Part shown: positions 1 through 7,481 of the stretch, piece after piece
Position numbering within the stretch: position 1 is the first letter of the stretch
How the letters are laid out: every line of letters begins with the position of its first letter
DNA from: Pseudomonas sp. sp1636
GTDB taxonomy: Bacteria > Pseudomonadota > Gammaproteobacteria > Pseudomonadales > Pseudomonadaceae
DNA: 64,000 bases
NCBI RefSeq assembly: GCF_030376615.1
Contig: NZ_JARRAB010000005.1
Location: forward strand, 1-64,000
Reading direction: 5' to 3'
The notes under the pieces: generated by a model
Database searches by the model: none
Told to the model about the DNA's origin: nothing
The model's input: only the letters and a program-made list of their open reading frames with translations
Position numbers and translations under genes: made by a program

Positions 1-43
1 CTCAAGCCGGCGAATTTGCGGTAATCAACTAGCCAAACAAGCC

Positions 44-250
44 ACTAGCAGGCCGTTGAAAAACGTAGGCGAGGCAGCCGAGACAAGGCAAAAACAGGCG
101 AGGAAGCGGAGTTTACGAGCTGTAAATGAGCATGACTCGCTTCGCTCGCCCCTGCGGGGTCGCGCTAAAGCGCGTTAGCCGCAAGCGGCTTGCCGAGCCT
201 GTTTTTAACGCCGTATCGGCAACGTAGGTAGTTTTTCAACGGCCTGCTAG
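44..250. repeat. Dispersed inverted-repeat element, copy 1
   Basis: The element is bounded by perfect 20-bp inverted repeats, CTAGCAGGCCGTTGAAAAAC at 44-63 and its complement at 231-250. The interior holds a conserved block around TTTACGAGCTGTAAATGAGC plus about 60 bp not found in the copy at 60389-60536. Degenerate relatives lie at 33079-33160 and 59213-59380. The right end overlaps the stop codon of the VOC gene. No ORF for mobility is present, so it is a non-autonomous MITE- or REPIN-like repeat. Confidence 0.85.
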
Positions 251-606
251 CTGCCTATATCGCTCCAGACGGCGAACTCGTTGCCACTGGGCTCGGTGAA
301 GTGAAAACGCCTGCCGCCGGGGAAGGCAAAGATGGCCTTGCTAATCCGCCCGCCAGCTCGCTCGACCTTGGTCTGGGTTTCCTCCAGCGCGCCGCTGTAG
401 AACACGATCAACGCGCTGCCCTGGTTCTGCGAGGCGCACAGCTCGGACTTGAAGAAACCGCCATCCAGACCCTGATTGGCAAACGCCGTGTACTCGGGGC
501 CGTAATCGGTAAAGACCCAGCCGAACGCGGATTCGAAGAATGACTTAGTGGCGGCCAGGTCTTTAGCGGGGAGTTCTACGTAGTTGATTTTTTCGTGTGG
601 GTTCAT
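247..606 (-). CDS. VOC (glyoxalase/bleomycin resistance fold) family protein
   Basis: This 119-residue protein is one VOC module. It opens with a strand carrying VELPAKDLAATKSFFESAFGW, typical of the fold, and ends with the FHFTEPSGNEFAVWSD strand that usually contributes the metal-binding Glu/Asp. Such small VOC proteins are dimeric metal-dependent lyases, isomerases or binding proteins; the substrate cannot be read from sequence. The start is supported by an AGGAG about 9 nt upstream. The TAG stop lies inside the terminal repeat of the element at 44-250, so that insertion happened at the very end of the gene. Confidence 0.8.
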   Translation of the reverse strand: MNPHEKINYVELPAKDLAATKSFFESAFGWVFTDYGPEYTAFANQGLDGGFFKSELCASQNQGSALIVFYSGALEETQTKVERAGGRISKAIFAFPGGRRFHFTEPSGNEFAVWSDIGS

Positions 607-633
607 AAGTGCGCTCCTTTCTCCTCTTGAGCC

Positions 634-1104
634 TCAGTTGCGAGCTTTGCCCGCTTCCAGAATGGGCAGGCCGGCTTCGGTCGGTATGTAGATGCGCTCG
701 CCTTTGCCGTCCTGCAGACCCTTGATCCAGATGTATCGCAAGTACTCCTCGTTGTGCTTGAGCGACTCGCCGATGATTCGGTTGGCTTCGGCAGCGGCCT
801 TGGCCCGTTCGATATCGGCGGCACCTTCGGCTTTCGCTTGAACGATTTTCGCCTTGCCCTCGGCCTCGGCGAGGGTGACCCTCGCTTTGGCCTGCATCAG
901 CGCCGCTTGCTCGCGTGCCTTGGCTTCTTCGATCAATATCTGCTTCGACCACTCGGCCTCTTTCAACGCTGCCCGCCCATTGAGTTCCATCTTGTAGACG
1001 TTGTATTTGGGCCAGGCCCAGAGTGCCAGGGCAATGGCAATGAATCCGGCGAGTACCAGAAAAATCAGCGTTCCTAAGGCCAAGGCCTGCCTGTTTTGGT
1101 ACAT
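634..1104 (-). CDS. Membrane-anchored coiled-coil protein (prohibitin/SPFH C-terminal-like)
   Basis: The 156-residue protein has one N-terminal membrane segment (about residues 9-30, rich in Leu/Ala/Ile) followed by a long Ala/Glu/Lys-rich helix (about 45-115, repeated AKA/AEA blocks) predicted to be a coiled coil, and a short C-terminal tail. The composition resembles the stalk of SPFH/prohibitin-type membrane protease subunits, but no SPFH domain is present. A GGAG lies close upstream of the ATG. Function unknown; a scaffold role at the inner membrane is inference only. It is co-oriented with the VOC gene 28 nt downstream. Confidence 0.65.
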   Translation of the reverse strand: MYQNRQALALGTLIFLVLAGFIAIALALWAWPKYNVYKMELNGRAALKEAEWSKQILIEEAKAREQAALMQAKARVTLAEAEGKAKIVQAKAEGAADIERAKAAAEANRIIGESLKHNEEYLRYIWIKGLQDGKGERIYIPTEAGLPILEAGKARN

Positions 1105-1129
1105 CTAGCGCTCCATTGATAAATGATGA

Positions 1130-1549
1130 TTAGGGGGCGTTGCTTATCGCCTGTAGGGAGAAGCCGTATTTTATTGTTAGGCAGGCCGGCCAATCGTAGC
1201 CATGCCACACATCTTGCAACTCCTGTACTGCGAAATCGGTAACCCAGTCCTGCTGTTTCAACCACTCCTGAATGGCGCCCCGGTCTTGCTCGGTCAAGCT
1301 GCCACGCTCACCGCGGCAGATAAAGCCGGAAAACTCCTGGTGGTCGCCGTTGCCGCCGCCACCAAACGCCCAGTTCCTGGACTCGACGAATTCAATCCAT
1401 CGGTTCAAGGCATCGTCGAAAGCAATGCGGGCTTCGTTGAATTAAATATTCAGGCTGAGCCCGAATTCCTGGAACTCAGCGACACGTAGTTTCTTGCGGA
1501 GCCTGCGGTTGCGCGGCTTATTCAGGTCATCTGGCTTTAGCGATTTCAC
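1130..1549 (-). pseudogene. YggL/DUF469-like gene interrupted by an in-frame TAA
   Basis: Reading from GTG at 1549 gives 139 sense-like codons in one frame, broken only by TAA at 1442-1444 (codon 36). The N-terminal part has the basic RNRRLRKKLRVAEFQEFG stretch typical of YggL (50S ribosome-associated DUF469) proteins. The part after the stop has the GGGG...GFICRG...LTEQDRGAIQEWL features of the same family, then a C-terminal tail. Both halves are in frame, so a single nonsense change (or sequencing error) separates them. An ATG-initiated C-terminal fragment (92 codons from 1408) could still be made but lacks the basic N terminus. Confidence 0.7.
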
Positions 1550-1644
1550 AGTTATGTCCTGGCACTGAATTCTGGTGGGGAATCGTGGCGTGGCGGATGA
1601 CGCGGGGATAGTTATGTTCTGAGCGCAAAATAAATCTAACTCTT

Positions 1645-2184
1645 TTAGAGCTTCAGCATGGGCAGAGGACTTAACGGATGTGACAGCATCCGCTTGAGCG
1701 TCAGGGAAACGAGCTTTTTGTGAAAGCCATAATTTGGAAAAGCCAAAAGTGTTTCTGATACAAAGGACTCCGGCAGGCCATGTTTAAGCCAGCCCATTGA
1801 TACATCGGTCCAGTCTGCTTTTCGAAAGGCTTCGACCAGTTCACTTTGGTCAGTTGTTACCTTGGACAACTTGTGGTGGTTGGCAATCATGGCCACCACC
1901 TCATTAGTCCATTCGCCTCGATCCGCTCTGGCTAAATGATCTTTTGCCAGAGCCTGTGATGGCTCCAGATAATCAAAGGTTCCGTGAGTCCAAATGCCCA
2001 AGTCATGGTAGGCAACCGCAATGGATACTTTATCTATATCCGTCCCTGTTACGCCCAACAGCGCAACGCAGAAGTTGAAAACCCGGAAGCAATGATTCCG
2101 GTATGCTGCAAAGTCTCCGCCAAGCTGTTCGCGCCAACTGTCGAGCAGCTCATCGAGCAATTGATTTTCCATTTTTATTATCAC
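1645..2184 (-). CDS. HD-domain protein, putative phosphohydrolase
   Basis: The 179-residue product has an HD-type pattern: an early His in YRNHCFRVFNF (about residues 29-39), the paired HD in VAYHDLGIW (about 57-65), and ANHHK (about 101-105). These are metal-binding positions in HD hydrolases acting on nucleotides or small phosphorylated metabolites. It starts at GTG; a strong GGAGG 5 nt upstream favours it over the ATG four codons later. Substrate unknown. It is transcribed toward the broken YggL-like gene and has no obvious operon partner. Confidence 0.7.
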   Translation of the reverse strand: MIIKMENQLLDELLDSWREQLGGDFAAYRNHCFRVFNFCVALLGVTGTDIDKVSIAVAYHDLGIWTHGTFDYLEPSQALAKDHLARADRGEWTNEVVAMIANHHKLSKVTTDQSELVEAFRKADWTDVSMGWLKHGLPESFVSETLLAFPNYGFHKKLVSLTLKRMLSHPLSPLPMLKL

Positions 2185-2688
2185 GGCACCTCCATGAGCA
2201 ATCGTGAGCTAACCCATCATTAAGCGGCGAATAATTAGTGACAGGAAACGGGTCGCGATTAATTCGGGTTGCCGCCCGAAAGAAAACCGTGGTCTGTTTC
2301 TGTTGCACTCAGTTTCCGCGGCTGCCGGGGGTAGATTTATTTTGGTGTCCGACGGAATATAAATCTGTCTCCTTTCTGCATTGCTTATGCCCAGATACCC
2401 GATTGCCATATCCAGCCATCACGCTCAAATGGGCAAACCCAAGACGCCACAAATCCTGCCTATATAGCGGGCATAGAGTCATCGGCGGAGAGGGGGAGTG
2501 GCGGTGCATCCGGATATCCGTATCCTGCTTGGGTGGTGGGGCGTGCTGGCAGTTTGCTCCAGTGCAGGCGTCTAGCTCAAGGGCCAGCGAGCGTTCTCTG
2601 CCTATATAGAGCGCAAGCTCCCGCACCCCGGCGCCAGAGCCGGCGGACGGACGGTCATGCAGGGGGGGCGCTCTTTGTGGCGTTAGGC
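2185..2688. other. Intergenic region without a supported gene
   Basis: About 500 bp with no coding-like frame. It contains AAAACCGTGGTCTGT at 2283-2297, a 15-mer that recurs at 6012-6026 beside another gene remnant, and a 12-bp direct repeat CTGCCTATATAG at 2456-2467 and 2598-2609. These look like scars or remnants of dispersed repeats. The right end leads into the purE promoter. Confidence 0.5.
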
Positions 2689-2694
2689 TATACT
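2689..2694 (+). promoter_or_regulatory. Candidate -10 box for purEK
   Basis: TATACT at 2689-2694 is a near-consensus sigma70 -10 hexamer and would start transcription near 2701. No good -35 is visible at 16-18 bp spacing, so an activator or weak basal activity is possible. It is the only plausible -10 close upstream of the leader hairpins. Confidence 0.45.
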
Positions 2695-2705
2695 GCGCCG
2701 CCTCG

Positions 2706-2774
2706 AAACCCGCCTGCTCGCGGGTTTGACCCGAACATGACAAGCCACGCCCTGCGCGTGGCTTGTTGGTTTTT
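2706..2774 (+). promoter_or_regulatory. purE leader with two hairpins; the second is a rho-independent terminator (putative attenuator)
   Basis: Hairpin 1 pairs AAACCCGC (2706-2713) with GCGGGTTT (2720-2727). Hairpin 2 pairs CAAGCCACGC (2741-2750) with GCGTGGCTTG (2756-2765) and is followed by TTGGTTTTT, a classical intrinsic terminator. Only 36 nt separate it from the purE ATG, too little for another promoter, and this gap holds a third small hairpin (2778-2791). Transcripts from the -10 at 2689 must therefore read through the terminator to express purE, which suggests attenuation or a small leader RNA. Confidence 0.6.
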
Positions 2775-2810
2775 GACGCGCCCTGAGGCGCCCGATGAAG
2801 AGGCACGACG

Positions 2811-3302
2811 ATGAGCGCACTGGTTGGCGTGATCATGGGCTCCAAGTCCGATTGGTCCACCCTTAGCCACACCGCCGAGATGCTGGAAAAGCTGGGCATT
2901 CCCTATGAAGTCAAAGTGGTGTCTGCCCACCGCACTCCGGACTTGCTGTTCCAGTACGCCGATGAGGCCGAGGCGCGTGGCATCCAGGTGATCATCGCCG
3001 GTGCCGGTGGCGCCGCCCACCTGCCGGGCATGTGTGCGGCCAAGACCCACCTGCCGGTGCTCGGCGTGCCGGTGCAGTCGGCGATGCTCTCGGGCGTCGA
3101 TTCGCTGCTGTCGATCGTGCAGATGCCGGCCGGCATCCCGGTCGCCACCCTGGCCATCGGCAAGGCCGGCGCGGTCAACGCGGCGTTGCTGGCGGCGAGC
3201 ATCCTCGGTCACCAGCACCCGCAGTTCCACTCCGCGCTCAAGCAGTTCCGCCAGGAGCAGACCGATACCGTGCTGGATAATCCGGATCCACGTCAGGCTT
3301 GA
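2811..3302 (+). CDS. purE: N5-carboxyaminoimidazole ribonucleotide mutase, PurE
   Basis: PurE converts N5-CAIR to CAIR in de novo purine synthesis and works with PurK. The 163-residue length is normal for bacterial class I PurE. The phosphate-binding MGSKSDW motif is at residues 9-15, the catalytic His lies in SAHRTPD (His40), and the [10 protein letters not shown] loop is at about residues 65-75. AGAGG precedes the ATG by 7 nt. It is followed 103 bp later by purK in the same orientation, with a hairpin between them. Confidence 0.97.
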   Translation: MSALVGVIMGSKSDWSTLSHTAEMLEKLGIPYEVKVVSAHRTPDLLFQYADEAEARGIQVIIAGAGGAAHLPGMCAAKTHLPVLGVPVQSAMLSGVDSLLSIVQMPAGIPVATLAIGKAGAVNAALLAASILGHQHPQFHSALKQFRQEQTDTVLDNPDPRQA

Positions 3303-3328
3303 TGGTCGGTTAGGCATTCCTGGCCAGG

Positions 3329-3360
3329 CCATGGCAGCGCGGGCAAGCCCGCTGCCATGG
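3329..3360. repeat. Intergenic hairpin / REP-like palindrome between purE and purK
   Basis: CCATGGCAGCGCGGGC (3329-3344) pairs with GCCCGCTGCCATGG (3347-3360) with one 2-nt bulge. The GCGGGC...GCCCGC core resembles Pseudomonas REP sequences. In the purEK transcript it would form a stable hairpin that could affect mRNA stability or the purE:purK ratio. Confidence 0.6.
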
Positions 3361-3405
3361 GTTGTGTACCGCGAAGGCGCTTGCGGCATTTGAAGAGGTA
3401 GACGC

Positions 3406-4491
3406 ATGAAAATCGGTGTAATCGGTGGCGGCCAACTGGGTCGCATGCTGGCCCTGGCGGGCACTCCGCTGGGGATGAACTTCGCCTTCCTCGATCCGGC
3501 GCCGGATGCGTGCGCCCAGGCGCTCGGCGAGCATATCCGCGCCGACTACGGCGATCAGGATCACCTGCGCCAACTGGCCGACGAGGTCGACCTGGTGACC
3601 TTCGAGTTCGAGAGCGTGCCGGCCGAGACCGTGGCCTTCCTCTCCCAGTTCGTGCCGGTCTACCCCTGCGCCGAATCGCTGCGCATCGCCCGCGACCGCT
3701 GGTTCGAGAAGTCGATGTTCAAGGACCTCGGCATTCCCACCCCGGCATTCGCCGATATCCAGTCGCAGGCCGACCTCGACGCCGCCGCTGCCGATATCGG
3801 CCTGCCGGCCGTGCTCAAGACCCGCACCCTGGGCTACGACGGCAAGGGCCAGAAGGTTCTGCGCACGCCTGCGGACGTGACCGGCGCCTTCGCCGAGCTG
3901 GGCAGCGTGCCCTGCATCCTCGAAGGTTTCGTGCCCTTCACCGGCGAAGTGTCGCTGGTCGCCGTGCGCGGCCGCGACGGCGAGACGCGCTTCTACCCGC
4001 TGGTGCACAACCGCCACGACAGCGGCATCCTCGCCCTGTCCATCGCCAGCAGCGACCACCCGCTGCAGGCCCTGGCCGAAGACTACGTCGGCCGCGTGCT
4101 GACCCAACTCAACTACGTCGGCGTCATGGCTTTCGAGTTCTTCGAGGTCGACGGCGGCCTCAAGGCCAATGAGATCGCCCCGCGCGTGCACAACTCCGGG
4201 CACTGGACCATCGAAGGCGCCGAGTGCAGCCAGTTCGAGAACCACCTGCGCGCCGTCGCCGGCCTGCCGCTGGGCTCGACCGCCAAGGTCGGCGAGAGCG
4301 CCATGCTCAACCTGATCGGCGAAGTGCCGGACGTGAGCAAGGTGATCGCCATCGACGACTGCCATCTGCACCACTATGGCAAGGCCTTCAAGGTCGGGCG
4401 CAAGGTCGGCCACGCCACCCTGCGCTGTGCCGACCGCGCCACTCTGGAGCGGCAGATCGCTGCGGTCGAGGCGCTGATCGACCAGGCCTGA
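3406..4491 (+). CDS. purK: N5-carboxyaminoimidazole ribonucleotide synthase, PurK
   Basis: PurK is an ATP-grasp enzyme that makes N5-CAIR from AIR, ATP and bicarbonate, feeding PurE. The 361-residue protein has the N-terminal IGVIGGGQLGRM nucleotide-fold motif (residues 3-14), the ATP-grasp core with KTRTLGYDGKGQ (about 138-149), and the C-terminal NEIAPRVHNSGHWTIEGA signature (about 245-262). AGAGG precedes the start. Downstream GC-rich inverted repeats at about 4504-4525 and 4568-4587 may help end transcription, but neither has a clear U tract. Confidence 0.97.
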   Translation: MKIGVIGGGQLGRMLALAGTPLGMNFAFLDPAPDACAQALGEHIRADYGDQDHLRQLADEVDLVTFEFESVPAETVAFLSQFVPVYPCAESLRIARDRWFEKSMFKDLGIPTPAFADIQSQADLDAAAADIGLPAVLKTRTLGYDGKGQKVLRTPADVTGAFAELGSVPCILEGFVPFTGEVSLVAVRGRDGETRFYPLVHNRHDSGILALSIASSDHPLQALAEDYVGRVLTQLNYVGVMAFEFFEVDGGLKANEIAPRVHNSGHWTIEGAECSQFENHLRAVAGLPLGSTAKVGESAMLNLIGEVPDVSKVIAIDDCHLHHYGKAFKVGRKVGHATLRCADRATLERQIAAVEALIDQA

Positions 4492-4611
4492 GGCCGTTGC
4501 CGGCGCCGTCCACGGACGGCGCCAGTCCCGCGCATTGAACCTCTGCCGCCGGCTTGCGTCTGATGGCCAGGTGCCCGCTTCGGCACCTGTCACTGAAAGG
4601 GAGAGCCTGTC

Positions 4612-4857
4612 TTGAACATCCTCGGCATCATCTTTATCGGCCTGATCGTCGGCCTGATCGCGCGCTTCCTCAAGCCGGGCAGCGACGGCATGGGCTGGGT
4701 CATGACCATCCTCCTCGGCATCGGCGGCTCCATCGCCGCCACCTACGGCGGCCAGGCCCTGGGCATCTACCGGCTCGGCCAGGGCGCCGGCTTCGTCGGC
4801 GCGGTGATCGGCGCCGTGGTGCTGCTGATACTCTACGGCGCAATCAAGAAGGGCTGA
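4612..4857 (+). CDS. GlsB/YeaQ/YmgE family small membrane protein
   Basis: The 81-residue protein is a transglycosylase-associated/GlsB-type membrane protein with three short Gly-rich hydrophobic segments: about 2-20, 27-48 and 58-77. The family is often linked to stress responses; no enzymatic role is shown. It uses a TTG start, chosen because AAGGGAGAG lies 6-8 nt upstream and no ATG fits. It is co-directional with the next gene. Confidence 0.85.
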   Translation: MNILGIIFIGLIVGLIARFLKPGSDGMGWVMTILLGIGGSIAATYGGQALGIYRLGQGAGFVGAVIGAVVLLILYGAIKKG

Positions 4858-4894
4858 GCGGCCCTTCGCGTCCCGATCATCTGCGAGTACAGCC

Positions 4895-5443
4895 ATGCGT
4901 CACCTACTGTTGTCCTTCCTGCTGCTGAGCAGCCTGTTGCCGGCGAGCCTGGTGCATGCCGAGCTGGCGGAAAGCGACTGGCTCGAGCTGCTGCCGGCCG
5001 AAGACCGCCAGGCCCTCGAAGCCATGCCGGAAATCAGCCACGACGGCCCCGAGCAGGATGGCGCCTTCTACAGCCCCGGCGGCCTCCGCCAGCAGGACAA
5101 GAGCCTGCCGGCGGTGATGTATTCGGCCAAGACAGTGGCGGCGCTGGACGGCAAAGCCATCCGCCTGGGCGGCTACCCGGTGCCCCTGGAAACCGACGCC
5201 CAGGGCCGCAGCACCCTGTTCTTCCTCGTCCCCTACCCCGGCGCCTGCATCCACGTGCCGCCACCGCCGCCGAACCAGTTGGTGCTGGTGCGCTACCCGA
5301 AAGGCATCGAACTCGAAGACATCTACGCGCCGCTGTGGGTCAGCGGCACCCTCAAGGTCGAGCAGGTCAGCAACGAGCTGGCGGATGCCGCCTATGCGCT
5401 GGAGGCGGGGATGGTGCGGGTGGTGGAGGAAGAGGATCTTTAG
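4895..5443 (+). CDS. DUF3299 family exported protein
   Basis: The 182-residue protein begins with a cleavable signal peptide (residues 1-22, ending LVHA). The mature part matches DUF3299: the KAIRLGGYPVPLE segment (about 90-102), FFLVPYPGACIHVPPPPPNQ (about 109-128) with its conserved Cys and poly-Pro run, and a C-terminal WVSGTL...ALEAG segment. Members are periplasmic or outer-membrane-associated and of unknown function; the fold may bind a ligand through the Cys/His/Pro loop. It likely forms a short unit with the upstream small membrane protein (37 nt gap). Confidence 0.85.
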   Translation: MRHLLLSFLLLSSLLPASLVHAELAESDWLELLPAEDRQALEAMPEISHDGPEQDGAFYSPGGLRQQDKSLPAVMYSAKTVAALDGKAIRLGGYPVPLETDAQGRSTLFFLVPYPGACIHVPPPPPNQLVLVRYPKGIELEDIYAPLWVSGTLKVEQVSNELADAAYALEAGMVRVVEEEDL

Positions 5444-5563
5444 CGCTTGTCCAGTAGGGTGCTTAGGCTTGTAGGACTATTGGCTACGTCCCCTTTTCAC
5501 TTGCTGAGGTCAGTTTTTTGTAGAGCTCTATTCGTGTGCAATGTAATACCTGTCCTCGAATGT

Positions 5564-5974
5564 TCACTCGCATTCAGCGAGCTCCTTGACCTCTAGGAGC
5601 CTCGTACCATCCAGCCTTTCTAGGGGGTGACCGTCCGGACTCTTCTCCACGTCCAAACCCAGTGGGGTTGTGCCATCTGCGTCGTACACGAAGTAGGCAT
5701 TCGCGGTTCCGAAGTCGCGCGAGTCAGCGCCCTTAACCGCGATTGTTCGTGGGCTTGCCGACATGAGGTCATCGAGAGAGTCATAACGCAATACGACACG
5801 GATCTCGCCCAAGCTGCCAACCGGAATATCCACAGGTTGTGGCGGCTGGGCCATCAACTGCTCAACGCCGGTGGCATTCGATTCGCCGATCCACTTGTCC
5901 GAGTACGGAAATATCAAGTCCTGATAATCGCTGGTCAGCGGTTTACCCAGATTGCAGACGGACTTCCTGTCCCC
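5564..5974 (-). pseudogene. 5'-truncated gene remnant downstream of the T6SS cassette
   Basis: An open frame of 136 codons runs from just after TAA at 5975-5977 to the stop at 5564. Coding character (GKPLTSDYQDLIFPYSDKWI and onwards) extends upstream of the first usable start, TTG at 5917. There is no ATG and no good ribosome site. The break coincides with a GGGGACAG/ACCGTGGTCTGT-type repeat scar (5971-6026). I therefore read it as the 3' end of a larger gene. The family is not recognised. A short real gene starting at TTG 5917 (117 residues) cannot be excluded. Confidence 0.5.
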
Positions 5975-6042
5975 TTATCGCAATAGGGAAAGATCACGGT
6001 TCTCTCGCCAAAAACCGTGGTCTGTCGCCAATGTTATTCCCC

Positions 6043-6849
6043 TCAGGGCGCTTTTAGATTTTTGCTAGCACAGACGAGAGTGTCGTTACATTGTATCCAC
6101 CCCCTGATGTCGCCTTTTTTCTTGTTGTTGAATACAACAGCCAGCCAGCCGGCCTTCTGACCAAGTACTCGAACCTCGTCGCCAGCTATCAAATACTTTG
6201 AGGTTCTGTCCGACACGTTGGCCTGATTGTGTAAGTAGGTCTTGCTCAATATGCGGGTAGTGATGAGTTTCTGTTCGAGCCAGGCTTTGTATTGTGCGGA
6301 AGCTAGCCTGCTTTGGATGGCGGTTTCGGATTTGTAAGGGTACTCGTATACGAGTTTGTCGCTCGTAGGTGATAACAGAACGTCCCCTCCCGCGCCGAAG
6401 TAGGTGCTGACTCGCTCGCTCCGTTCGTACGTCAGTGGAGCTAGGCGCTTGTAAACTAACGTTGTGAAGTAATCAGAGCCGTAGCTGATACCGGTGTCGG
6501 AGTACAGAATTGTTCTATGAATGACAAAGAGCTCTGCCTTACCGTCGAAATCTGAGTCTGCCAAGAAGGCGCTCTCCACTTTCCCAGGATCGCCAAGATA
6601 GGGAAGTTCTGCGATTTGCGTTTCGCTTCCGGTATCGCAATTCTGTCCCACTATCATGATGGGGAAAATATCACCATTCGGATCGATCGATATATTTGAA
6701 ATTTCAAAGCGTATCGCGAAACTCTTGTCTAGGAGTATCGGGCTGTATAAATCCTTTTCAGATTTGGCCGCACAGGCTGAGCCGTCTGCATAGCATGTAC
6801 TGACCACGGTAGAAAAAGTCAGTGCGCATAGTAGTTTTTTAATTTTCAT
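6043..6849 (-). CDS. Periplasmic protein with DxDxDG motif and C-terminal SH3-like domain; candidate immunity protein
   Basis: The ATG at 6849 gives 268 residues with a Sec signal peptide (MKIKKLLCALTFSTVVSTCYA). The central part has LADSDFDGKAELFVIHR, a calcium-loop pattern as in FG-GAP/XAC2610-like proteins, followed by GSDYFTTLVYKRL. The last 60 residues (YLIAGDEVRVL...GWLAVVF...GWIQC) are SH3-like. XAC2610-type proteins include a known inhibitor of a secreted lysozyme, so immunity against the upstream lysozyme-like effector is a reasonable inference. The start overlaps the stop of the preceding remnant (ATGA), so translation is probably coupled. AT-rich compared with the core T6SS genes. 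Confidence 0.6.
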   Translation of the reverse strand: MKIKKLLCALTFSTVVSTCYADGSACAAKSEKDLYSPILLDKSFAIRFEISNISIDPNGDIFPIMIVGQNCDTGSETQIAELPYLGDPGKVESAFLADSDFDGKAELFVIHRTILYSDTGISYGSDYFTTLVYKRLAPLTYERSERVSTYFGAGGDVLLSPTSDKLVYEYPYKSETAIQSRLASAQYKAWLEQKLITTRILSKTYLHNQANVSDRTSKYLIAGDEVRVLGQKAGWLAVVFNNKKKGDIRGWIQCNDTLVCASKNLKAP

Positions 6850-7037
6850 GCAGAGCAATTCCCATATAGCTCAATAAATTCCTCAATGCTCTTACGCTTG
6901 AAATGCTTTCTTTTACCGAGGTCTTTAGTTTCAAAATTAATCGCTAATGTGAAGCTGTTAAAGAGTATGAGTTGTAGCGCGAATTGAAAATAAACTGGAG
7001 TATTTTTCTCAGAACAATGATGTCGAGTTCTATTTAT
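6846..7037 (-). pseudogene. Remnant of an AT-rich gene between two immunity candidates
   Basis: On the minus strand a frame of 63 codons, opened only by a stop at 7038-7040, ends in TGA that overlaps the next start codon as ATGA. Its C-terminal half reads like real protein (FNSFTLAINFETKDLGKRK, then HFKRKSIEEFIELYGNCSA), yet it contains no ATG, GTG or TTG. The tight ATGA junction suggests that an intact gene once occupied this slot and lost its 5' end. Family not recognised. Confidence 0.45.
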
Positions 7038-7076
7038 TTAATAGGCCGGATTTCAGTCGGCTTCACAGAAGGAAGT

Positions 7077-7478
7077 CTAATTTCTGTCGGTACATTCTAT
7101 AGCGCCTATCTGTTTGTCTTTAATTGGAATCAAGCATATCTTTTTTTGTTCTCCTACTGGTTCCAGGGGCGTAATGCTTAGCTTTAGATGCACGCCTTCT
7201 TTGGAGAATTTCGGATTGCTGAAATAGGCATCAGCAACCTCCGACTCAAGAGATAGGCCGTTGAGTTCGCAGATACGTTTGGTTTCTATTACTTCCCAGT
7301 TTTTCGGGTTAAGTATTTGGATGTTTGCGCATGGTTCTCCATATAATCTAGAGTAACGTACAAGTGTGCTTTCGATTCGCGAAGAGCTTGCTTCGGCTAT
7401 CTTTGAATAGTCAATTTCGCCGCCGGTAGTCACTGCCGGAAGAAGCGCCAATACAAATAATGCTGATATTTTTCTCAT
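7077..7478 (-). CDS. Small exported protein, candidate immunity to the adjacent effector
   Basis: The 133-residue protein has a short signal peptide (MRKISALFVLALLPAVTTGG) and a mature domain of about 110 residues with several Cys (CANIQIL, RICELNG, KKICLIP, IECTD) that could form disulfides in the periplasm. It starts 3 nt after the effector stop with a GAGGTAAC ribosome site. A small, AT-rich, periplasmic product immediately behind a peptidoglycan-targeting effector is the usual layout for a T6SS immunity gene. No homology was recognised, so the assignment rests on position and localisation. Confidence 0.6.
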   Translation of the reverse strand: MRKISALFVLALLPAVTTGGEIDYSKIAEASSSRIESTLVRYSRLYGEPCANIQILNPKNWEVIETKRICELNGLSLESEVADAYFSNPKFSKEGVHLKLSITPLEPVGEQKKICLIPIKDKQIGAIECTDRN

Positions 7479-7481
7479 ATG

